NCBI GenBank assembly: GCA_964445985.1
Contig: CAYUMU010000059.1
Location: 1-44,271 of the forward strand
Direction of reading: 5' to 3'
Origin: CAYUMU01 sp964445985
Lineage (GTDB): Bacteria; Planctomycetota; Planctomycetia; Pirellulales; S012-138
Length of the DNA stretch: 44,271 bases
Shown: in pieces, positions 25,221 to 32,208 of the stretch
Position numbering within the stretch: the first letter of the stretch is position 1
How the letters are laid out: each line of letters begins with the position of its first letter
Notes under the pieces: generated by a model
The model's database searches: none
What the model was told of the DNA's origin: nothing
Seen by the model: the letters and a program-made list of their open reading frames with translations, nothing else
Program-made: the position numbers and the translations under genes

Positions 25221-25608
25221 CTTCAGGGATGGTGCCAAGTCATGCACAGCGGGTCTAAGATAGACAGTGTTACGATTCAATTTGGCAGTTTTGAAGCCCC
25301 CGATGGTCCGCTTCTTCTATTGAAGCTTCTGAGGGGAGAGTAGCTGGATACGGCCAGTTGGGCTGCAAAACAGTTAGCAATTCCGAGGTTGTTCTCCGAA
25401 TCGGCCGGGTGGCTGGGGTCAGGCTGTCACGCCATACTCCCTAACATTTCCAGAAGACGCCAACGGCAGCCTGCCCCCAGAGTGGACGTTGTTCAGCTGC
25501 ATTCCAGCAACGGCCGGCTACTTCTGGGGGCAAGTTGTGGATGAAGCTGTGTGGGTGGCAGGGTCTTTTAGCCACAAGCTGACCCTAGCCACCCCGCAGG
25601 CTGCGGTC
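25221..25608. other. Gap carrying an inverted-repeat element
   Basis: About 390 bp with no coding frame. Most of its right half is the inverted-repeat element described at 25406-25596. Confidence 0.5.
25406..25596. repeat. Non-coding element with nested inverted repeats
   Basis: The left end CGGGTGGCTGGGGTCAGGCT (25406-25425) and the right end AGCTGACCCTAGCCACCCCG (25577-25596) are near-perfect inverted copies (about 17 of 20 positions). Inside, a second inverted pair is visible: GCCTGCCCCCAGAGT near 25470 against ACTTCTGGGGGCAAG near 25521. There is no open frame. The overall form is a small cruciform-capable or MITE-like element of about 190 bp. No target-site duplication was confirmed. 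Confidence 0.6.
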
Positions 25609-27066
25609 TTACAAGCAGCGCAGATAGGCAACTAGGTCGGCCTTTTCTTCCGCCGAGAGCTTCAGTTCCAGCACCACGTTGAAGAACTCGACCGTATCGT
25701 CGAGCGTTAGCAGTCGGCCATCGTGCAGGTACGGGGGCGAGTCTTTGATCCCCCGCAGGGTGAAGGTCTTGATCGGGCCATCGGCCACGTTGAACTGGTC
25801 ATTGATCAGTTTGGCTTGGTAGAACCGTTGCAGCTTGAGGTCGTGCATCAGGTTGTCCAAGAAGAACGGCGGTTGGTGGCACTCGGCGCAGCGGCCTTTC
25901 TCGAAGAACACCGTTTGGCCTCGCAACTCTTGCTCATTGGCTTTGGCTGGGATGAGTTTGCCATAGACATCGAGCTTGGGGGCGGGCGGGAAGTCGAACA
26001 TGTTCTGCATTTGAGCCATCATTACCACCTGGCTGGCGCGATCGGGTAGATGCACGCCCTTCTTGGCGGCCGTGACATGGTCGCCATCGAAGTAAGCGGT
26101 TCGTTGCTCGAACTCGGTGAAATCTTCCACCGATCGCAAGGACCGTTTCGAGCCGTGGATTTGCTGGTTGAACATGCCGCGAAGGCTCACGGTTTCGATG
26201 CGAAAACGGTTCTCTTGAGGCCGGGTATCGGGGTTCAGGTGGAAGGTGGCGTTGGTATGCCCGTTGACGTGGCAATCCAGGCATGTCACGCCCAACTGAG
26301 CTTCTTTTACCTTGCGGTCTTCGGTTTGATTGAACTGCTGCTGGGGGAATGGCGTGAGCAACAGCCGCAGGCCTTCGATCTGCACCGGCGTGAGCTTGCC
26401 GTTCATCAACCGATAGTAGTTCTTGATCGTGAGCACTTCGCCATGGGAGACGTCGCCCAATTCCGGATGCGTGGTCAAGAAGATCGGCGGCGGGAATTCC
26501 GGCATCAGATGGTCGGGCAAATCAAAATCGGTATCGAACCGCTGCAAATCTCGGGCTTCGGCCTTGCGGATGGCGTCGATCTGATTCTTGGGAAACACCA
26601 TGCCGCCGATGGCGTGTTTGGAGTGCGGCAATGGTCGAAAGCCGAGGGGAAAAATTCCCTGCTGTTTGATCTCCTCGGCGCTCAGCGAACCCAGGTCTTC
26701 CCAGGTCACGCCTTGATGCAGCCGCACGCGGGTTCCTTGTTGAACGGCTTTGCGGCCACCGGACATCATGACTTGAGAAGGTTGATCGCCGAGGTCATAA
26801 CGCTGCCCCAGTAGCTGCTGGTGTCGCTCGTTGAATTTGGCCCGATCTTGCGAGTCTTGCTCGAAAATTTGTTCGAATGTCTTATCGATGACCACCGGCG
26901 AATACGATGAGGCCGGAGGCTTGTCTGCCCCGCGCTCTTCCACGGTAGCCGGCGGGGCCGGTTGCGTTCGCGCGGGTTGCGTATTGCGGACCCCATTTTG
27001 AGCCCAAGCCCCCGAGGCCCCCAGTACACTCAAGATTGCCGCGGCGGTAACAATGTGCCATTTCAT
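25609..27066 (-). CDS. Secreted di-haem cytochrome c peroxidase-like protein
   Basis: A 485-residue exported protein of the CCP/MauG group. The signal peptide is MKWHIVTAAAILSVLGASGA with cleavage near AWA-QN. There are two covalent haem c sites, CLDCH (262-266) and CAECH (393-397). The family's C-terminal landmark TFTLRGIKDSPPYLHDGRLL is present, followed by LDDTVEFFNVVLELKLSAEE and DLVAYL. The 240 residues before the first haem site are unusually long for CcpA-type enzymes. The family reduces H2O2 or carries out oxidations in the periplasm; which of these applies is unknown. The start has AGGGAG upstream. A kelch mutarotase gene lies upstream on the same strand, 363 bp away. Confidence 0.85.
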   Translation of the reverse strand: MKWHIVTAAAILSVLGASGAWAQNGVRNTQPARTQPAPPATVEERGADKPPASSYSPVVIDKTFEQIFEQDSQDRAKFNERHQQLLGQRYDLGDQPSQVMMSGGRKAVQQGTRVRLHQGVTWEDLGSLSAEEIKQQGIFPLGFRPLPHSKHAIGGMVFPKNQIDAIRKAEARDLQRFDTDFDLPDHLMPEFPPPIFLTTHPELGDVSHGEVLTIKNYYRLMNGKLTPVQIEGLRLLLTPFPQQQFNQTEDRKVKEAQLGVTCLDCHVNGHTNATFHLNPDTRPQENRFRIETVSLRGMFNQQIHGSKRSLRSVEDFTEFEQRTAYFDGDHVTAAKKGVHLPDRASQVVMMAQMQNMFDFPPAPKLDVYGKLIPAKANEQELRGQTVFFEKGRCAECHQPPFFLDNLMHDLKLQRFYQAKLINDQFNVADGPIKTFTLRGIKDSPPYLHDGRLLTLDDTVEFFNVVLELKLSAEEKADLVAYLRCL

Positions 27067-27429
27067 GAGTCAAGCTCCCTGAGAGATTTGGACGTGTCCG
27101 TAAGACGAGAGCAACTATTGCGCCAGTACTAACTGGAGCGGTAAACTCCAAGGAAGAGGACGAAACGTCCGCTCCTCGTGGCCAACCTAAAACTGTGCCT
27201 GGGTAATGAAGTCTGGGGCCAAAAAAGCCGGCAATCGTGCGCGCAGCGCAATAATAGGGGCAATGGTTTTAGAACTGCCGCCCATACCGCGGGCGGATTT
27301 GCCACGCACCAGGCGCGACCCCACCTGGGCAATCATCGACCAAACTGCGCGATCGCCGCACGCTGCCTACGGTGCGTTATTTTCCTGGTTGGGATGTGGC
27401 CCGCGTGGCGATTGCTTTGCCTGGCCGCA
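27067..27429. other. Upstream region of the peroxidase gene
   Basis: About 360 bp between two minus-strand genes. A short inverted repeat GGACG-AAA-CGTCC is near 27157-27169. No supported gene. Confidence 0.35.
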
Positions 27430-28578
27430 TCACTTTTCAACCGGAACGAGCAGCGCGGAGTTTCCCCGCCACACCTGGGTGGAACGAATGCCCGGTCTGG
27501 CTTCGCCACCGGGTATCACAACACTGTCGCCATCGGCAACGGCCACGGTGGTCACCAGGGAGAAGGGGAGCGATCCGGCCGACTCCCAGCGATTGGCTTG
27601 GACGTTGAACGCGAGGATGTTGCGGGGGAATCCGCGGTGCTCGGTGGGCGGCGTGTTGAGTTGCTGGCCATCGTCACCTCCCAGGATGAGCAGGTGGCTG
27701 TGCTGGAACCACGGGGCGGGCGTGGGCGCCGCAACCGCGGGCCGAGGCATATCGGCGAGCCGTTGCCAGCCCTGCTTGGGTACATAACGATAGGCGTCTT
27801 GCAGCCAGGTACGAACGGGTTCGCCCTGGGGGCCTGCGCTCAAGGCGGTCCCGCCGATAAGGTAGAAACTGCGGCCGTCGCTGGCCGCCACGGCCAGCAT
27901 CCGCTGAGGGCCGGGCCACGGCTCCAGGGTTTGCCAACCGGCGGTCAGGTTATCGAGCTGGAGCGCGTAGAAGGTTTTCAGCGTGGTTGTGGCGGTCGGC
28001 GACGCCAAGCCGCCGGCCACGTAAATGGTGTTGCCGATCAGGGCCCCGCAAGCATTGGCAACGGGCTGCGGCAGCGATGGCAATTTGGTTGTGGCGAGGT
28101 CTTTGCCGGTCCATCGAAGGAGGAAGCCATCCGCATAATGCCGGTCGGCATCGCTGCCGCCCAGGCAGGCGAGGCCTTGTGGGGTGCTGAGCGAAACCCC
28201 ATAGCCCAGCGGCCGGGGCAACTTGGCCGCCGCTTGCCATTCTTTCGCCTCGGGCTCTAACACGAACGTGTGGTCGTACCAAACCTTGGCGCCCCCTTCC
28301 CAGGGTTTCTTATCTGGGAAATTCGCGCCGCCGGCCACGATGAGCGCGCCGCCATGTTTGCCGGCAAAGGGGCCGGCGAATCCCTCGCGGTCGGGCAGCG
28401 GGGGGAGCTGAGCCCACGCCGGTGGTTCCGCGAGAACCGGCGACGACCAATGGGGCAGCCCTAGGGTTGCCACGATCAGCAAAACCCAAAGTGGCGCTTG
28501 CCAGACCGGAGTCGGCGTGGAGCCAGCGCGGTTCGCGTTTCGCCTCGGGCCAACACAGATACGGTACATCCGCGGCAT
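27430..28578 (-). CDS. Kelch-repeat mutarotase-like protein (NanM-like)
   Basis: A 382-residue exported beta-propeller. After a basic N-terminus and a hydrophobic segment (WVLLIVATLGLPHWSS) come kelch blades. The first blade has IVAGGANFPDKKPWEGGAKV, closely matching the 'cyclically permuted mutarotase' relatives of N-acetylneuraminate epimerase NanM. Later blades have LACLGGSDAD, IYVAGGL, FYLIGGT, LLILGGDDG and SVVIPGGEA. NanM speeds the alpha/beta interconversion of sialic acid. The sugar here is not shown by context, since no sialic-acid genes are near. Two candidate ATGs lie three codons apart and neither has a clear ribosome site. Confidence 0.8.
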   Translation of the reverse strand: MPRMYRICVGPRRNANRAGSTPTPVWQAPLWVLLIVATLGLPHWSSPVLAEPPAWAQLPPLPDREGFAGPFAGKHGGALIVAGGANFPDKKPWEGGAKVWYDHTFVLEPEAKEWQAAAKLPRPLGYGVSLSTPQGLACLGGSDADRHYADGFLLRWTGKDLATTKLPSLPQPVANACGALIGNTIYVAGGLASPTATTTLKTFYALQLDNLTAGWQTLEPWPGPQRMLAVAASDGRSFYLIGGTALSAGPQGEPVRTWLQDAYRYVPKQGWQRLADMPRPAVAAPTPAPWFQHSHLLILGGDDGQQLNTPPTEHRGFPRNILAFNVQANRWESAGSLPFSLVTTVAVADGDSVVIPGGEARPGIRSTQVWRGNSALLVPVEK

Positions 28579-28898
28579 GGGGGGTTCTACTTCTTCAACA
28601 GAGGGTCGTCGAATTATGTTTGAGTGAATTTGCTGCTGCTTGCAACGCCTAATCGGCGGTTACAATGGAACCAGCACAACCAACGGAACAGGGATCGACC
28701 CTCACCACCATAACGCCCCTCGGTCTCCCTTGGCCAGCGTTTTGCGGGAGTTTGGTTTTGCGCCGACAACGCGATGGGCGAGAGTTGCATCGCGCCGAGA
28801 TCTGTGGCATATTCCGCGTTTCTTCTGGCCCTCCCGTCAAGTTTTGAACTTGGGCCGGGCGCGAGGAACAATTCACCTTTCTATTTGAGCAATGCACG
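28579..28898. other. Divergent region before hisA
   Basis: 320 bp without a supported gene. A weak sigma-70-like pair, TTGCAA (28640-28645) and TACAAT (28661-28666), has a short 15-bp spacer. It is recorded only as a possibility. Confidence 0.3.
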
Positions 28899-29624
28899 AT
28901 GCATATCTGGCCAGCGATCGATCTTCGCGGAGGACGTTGCGTCCGCCTGGCCCAAGGCGATTACAACCGCGAAACGGTGTTTGGCGATGATCCCGCCGCC
29001 ATGGCCCGGCATTTTGTGTCGCAAGGCGCGCGGCGGTTGCACGTGGTCGATCTGGAGGGCGCCCGCGACGGGGCCTTGGCCAACCTGGCTTCGGTGCGCG
29101 CGATTGCCAACGCCGTGGACGTGCCGGTGCAATTGGGCGGCGGCGTTCGCGATGAATCGATCATTGAGCAGCTATTCGCCGTGGGCGTGGAACGCCTGGT
29201 GGTGGGGACCAAGGCACTGAAAGAGCCCGCCTGGCTGCGCGACATGTGCCGCAAGTATCCGCATCGCTTGTGCCTGGGCATCGACGCCCGCAATGGCATG
29301 GTGGCCACCGATGGTTGGCGGAAGGACAGCAGCACCGCGGCAACTTCTCTGGCCAGCGAGTTTGCGGACGAGCCCTTGGCTGCCGTAATCTATACCGATA
29401 TCTCGACCGACGGCATGCTGGCCGGGCCCAACATCGCTGGCGTGGAAGAAATGTTGGCCATGGTCCGGGTTCCGTTGATTGCCTCGGGCGGAATCACCAC
29501 GGCGGCCGATGTTGAGCAGTTAGCCACGCTGGGGGCGTCTGGCTGCATCATTGGCCGAGCGATATACGAAGGCAAGATCGAACTGGCCGACGTGTTGCGG
29601 TTTGAAGAAATACCGCGACCTTAA
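28899..29624 (+). CDS. hisA: Phosphoribosylformimino-AICAR ribotide isomerase
   Basis: Fourth step of histidine synthesis: isomerises ProFAR to PRFAR with a (beta/alpha)8 barrel. 241 residues, the usual length. Catalytic Asp8 is in WPAIDLRGG and Asp129 in LGIDARNG. The two phosphate sites are LGGGVRD and SGGITTAADV, with YTDISTDGML before the second. The nearest paralogue, HisF, would lack this arrangement of CVRLAQGDY and HVVDLEGA. No other his genes are in the window, consistent with scattered amino-acid genes. Confidence 0.95.
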   Translation: MHIWPAIDLRGGRCVRLAQGDYNRETVFGDDPAAMARHFVSQGARRLHVVDLEGARDGALANLASVRAIANAVDVPVQLGGGVRDESIIEQLFAVGVERLVVGTKALKEPAWLRDMCRKYPHRLCLGIDARNGMVATDGWRKDSSTAATSLASEFADEPLAAVIYTDISTDGMLAGPNIAGVEEMLAMVRVPLIASGGITTAADVEQLATLGASGCIIGRAIYEGKIELADVLRFEEIPRP

Positions 29625-29934
29625 CGCGGGTAAACCGCAAACGGACGCTGAGGCATTAAAGTTCTCTGCGGCTCGCAGAGATGTTAACGAGCAAGAAACT
29701 AAGCGAGGGAGAAGAGACGCACGCCAGCGAAGTAACACCGGGGGGAAGTACGGCGGTTGACGAGATAGCAACCGCCAAAGAAGCGAAGGAGATGGACGAC
29801 CTGCGGGCGGGTTCCCGCCCACATTGCCAGCGGTCGATGCAGCGCCCACGCCGCGGAGGCCGGCAAGATTGACACCACATCTACCGGGGACGGTCTGGGC
29901 GAGACCGTGCCCACCGTTGTTAAGGAAAGCTCTT
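29625..29934. other. Structured leader upstream of the EF-G-II gene
   Basis: 310 bp without a gene but with three hairpins: 29752-29759/29769-29776 (8 bp), 29805-29810/29815-29820 (6 bp) and 29886-29896/29902-29912 (11 bp, one mismatch). The last ends 22 bases before the ATG. None is followed by a T-tract. This may be a structured 5' untranslated region. Confidence 0.5.
29886..29912 (+). promoter_or_regulatory. Leader hairpin before the EF-G-II gene
   Basis: An 11-bp stem with one mismatch and a GGGCG loop, ending ten bases before the AAGGA ribosome site. It could affect translation initiation. Only complementarity supports it. Confidence 0.4.
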
Positions 29935-32031
29935 ATGTCGCAACTCAACGTCGCAGATATCCGCAACATTGTGCTGTGTGGCCATGGTGGAGCCGGCAAG
30001 ACCACCCTGGCCGACACCCTGCTGCAAAAAACCGGAGCGGTCAATCATCAAGGAAGTGTCGATACCGGAAATAGCATTTGCGACTTTGACGAGGAAGAGA
30101 AGCACCATAAGTACTCCATTGAATCGGCGGTGACGCATTTTCAAGCCCAGGGCAAGTTCTTCAACTTGATCGATGCCCCGGGCTACCCCGATTACATCGG
30201 ACAGGCCATGGGTGCCATGCGCGCGGTCGATACGGCCGCGATTGTCATCAATGCCCAGAGCGGCATCGAAGTGAATACCCGGCGCTGCTTTGAAGAAGCA
30301 GGCAAGGCCGGCCTGGGCCGGATCATCGTGATCAACAAGCTCGATGCCGATAACATCGACTTCCCGGCCCTGATCGACAACATCAAGGAAATGTGGGGCA
30401 ATGCCTGCGTGCCGTTCAACGTGCCGCTGGGGTCGGGCCACGATTTCAAGGGAGTAACCAGTTGCCTCGACCTGGACGAAGGCGCCCCAGGCGCGCTGCT
30501 CGATCCGGCGGAAATCAACGAGGCCCTGATCGAGTCGATCGTGGAGGTCGATGAGGTGGCCATGGAAAAATACTTTGAGGGCATCCGGCCCGAAGACGAG
30601 GAACGCGATCGCCTGATCGACGAGGCCGTGGTGGCCGGCACGCTGATCCCCATCGTGTGCTGTTCCAGCAAAACGGGCGTGGGGCTCGATGAGTTGCTCG
30701 ACGCGCTGGCGCACTGCGCCCTGCCTCCCTCGGTGGTCAAACGCACGGCCAAGGTCAATGGCGACGACGTGGAGCTCAAGCCCGATCCCGCGGCCCCGCT
30801 GGCGGCGCAAGTCTTCAAGACGCGCATCGACCCCTTCGTGCAAAAGATCAGCTACCTTCGCATTTACTCCGGCACGCTCAAGAACGGCGATACGGTGCCG
30901 GCCACCGGCGCCCGCAAAGGCATCAAAGTCGGTCAACTGTATCGAGCGCAAGCCAACGAGCTTTCGACCATTGAGAGCGCCGGGCCGGGCGAGTTGGTGG
31001 CCGTGACCAAGACCGAAGAACTGCATACGGGCAGTACGCTGGGCGAAGTCGAGCTGCCGCGGATCAACTTCCCTCGCCCCATGGTGGGTCTGGCCGTCAC
31101 GCCCAAGAGCCGCGGCGACGAAGCCAAGCTTTCGGGCGCGTTGCACAAAATTGTGGAAGAGGACCCCACCTTCCACCTCGATCGCGACCAGCAGACCAAA
31201 GAACTGGTGATGACCGGCATGAGTGAACTGCACCTGCAGGTCATTCAAGAGCGGCTCAAACGTCGCGACAAGGTGGAACTGAACACCCGCGAACCCAAGA
31301 TTCCCTACCGCGAAACCATTCAAACCACCGCCGAAGACAGCTACCGCCACAAAAAGCAATCGGGCGGACGCGGCCAGTTCGGCGAAGTTCACATTCGCAT
31401 GTTTCCCTTCCCGGCCGAGACCGACCCGGCCGAGTATTGCACGTCCGAGCGGTTCCCGCACCTCAAAGATTATCACCACGATCCGGCGATCAACTTCTTG
31501 TGGGTCAACTCCGTGGTGGGCGGCACCATTCCCAGCAATTTCTTGCCGGCCGTGCAAAAGGGCTTTTATGAACGCATGAGCCGCGGCGTGATCGCGGGCT
31601 GCCAGGTGGTGAACGTGGGGGTGGAAGTCCACTTCGGCAAGTATCACGACGTGGATAGCTCCGAAGCCGCCTTCAAAACGGCGGGCAGCATGGTCTTCCG
31701 CAACTGCTTTCAAAAGGCCAAGCCTGGGCTGCTGGAGCCGATCGTTAAGATCGATATTACCGTTCCCGGCGACAAGCTCGGCGATATCAACAGCGATCTT
31801 TCGGGGCGTCGCGGGCGCGTGCTGGGGACCGACGCCGCGGGCGGTGGCATGATGATGGTTACCGCCGAGGTTCCCCTCAGCGAAGTAACCACCTATGCCC
31901 GAAGCCTTTCGAGCATAACCGGCGGCCAGGGGAGCTTTACGCTGGAATTCAGCCATTACGACGTGGTGCCCGGCAACGTGCAAAAAGAGATCACCGACAA
32001 GGCGGTCATGCACGAGGAAGACGAGGATTAG
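29935..32031 (+). CDS. EF-G-II-like translational GTPase paralogue
   Basis: A 698-residue protein with full EF-G length but a divergent G domain. The P-loop is GHGGAGKTT (16-24) rather than AHIDAGKTT. Switch I lacks RGITI and reads KYSIES. The G3 motif is DAPGY (80-84), so the usual catalytic His of DTPGH is Tyr. NKLD (134-137) is kept. These features fit the EF-G-II/FusA2 subgroup, whose role is not settled (reduced or no ribosome-stimulated GTPase has been reported for some members). Domains III-V are intact (TGMSELHLQVIQERLKRR; a QSGGRGQFGEVHIRM stretch in domain IV). The start at 29935 has AAGGA nine bases upstream. The kinase gene follows after 177 bp. Confidence 0.9.
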   Translation: MSQLNVADIRNIVLCGHGGAGKTTLADTLLQKTGAVNHQGSVDTGNSICDFDEEEKHHKYSIESAVTHFQAQGKFFNLIDAPGYPDYIGQAMGAMRAVDTAAIVINAQSGIEVNTRRCFEEAGKAGLGRIIVINKLDADNIDFPALIDNIKEMWGNACVPFNVPLGSGHDFKGVTSCLDLDEGAPGALLDPAEINEALIESIVEVDEVAMEKYFEGIRPEDEERDRLIDEAVVAGTLIPIVCCSSKTGVGLDELLDALAHCALPPSVVKRTAKVNGDDVELKPDPAAPLAAQVFKTRIDPFVQKISYLRIYSGTLKNGDTVPATGARKGIKVGQLYRAQANELSTIESAGPGELVAVTKTEELHTGSTLGEVELPRINFPRPMVGLAVTPKSRGDEAKLSGALHKIVEEDPTFHLDRDQQTKELVMTGMSELHLQVIQERLKRRDKVELNTREPKIPYRETIQTTAEDSYRHKKQSGGRGQFGEVHIRMFPFPAETDPAEYCTSERFPHLKDYHHDPAINFLWVNSVVGGTIPSNFLPAVQKGFYERMSRGVIAGCQVVNVGVEVHFGKYHDVDSSEAAFKTAGSMVFRNCFQKAKPGLLEPIVKIDITVPGDKLGDINSDLSGRRGRVLGTDAAGGGMMMVTAEVPLSEVTTYARSLSSITGGQGSFTLEFSHYDVVPGNVQKEITDKAVMHEEDED

Positions 32032-32208
32032 CTCGCCACGGATGGAACCGCGCAAGATATGCGGAAGCCATGTTTCCCGGTGTTGCCTCGACCGCATTGT
32101 CTGGCATGTGGCCCCCGTGCTGTGCTACAACAAATGAGTCGCTGATCGCGCGATCGGCGCCCCCCAGGCGCTTAGACCTTGTGGCACTTGGACCGGAGGA
32201 TATGGATA

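Noticed and set aside
27067..27429. A possible small gene between the peroxidase and mutarotase genes
   Set aside because: The 67-codon minus-strand frame is Arg/Leu/Trp-rich with no ribosome site and overlaps a different-frame shadow.
29920..32097. A 725-codon open frame on the minus strand opposite the EF-G-II gene
   Set aside because: It is an antisense shadow of a strongly biased GC-rich gene; the translation is His/Gly/Val-rich with no domain, whereas the plus strand encodes a full EF-G.
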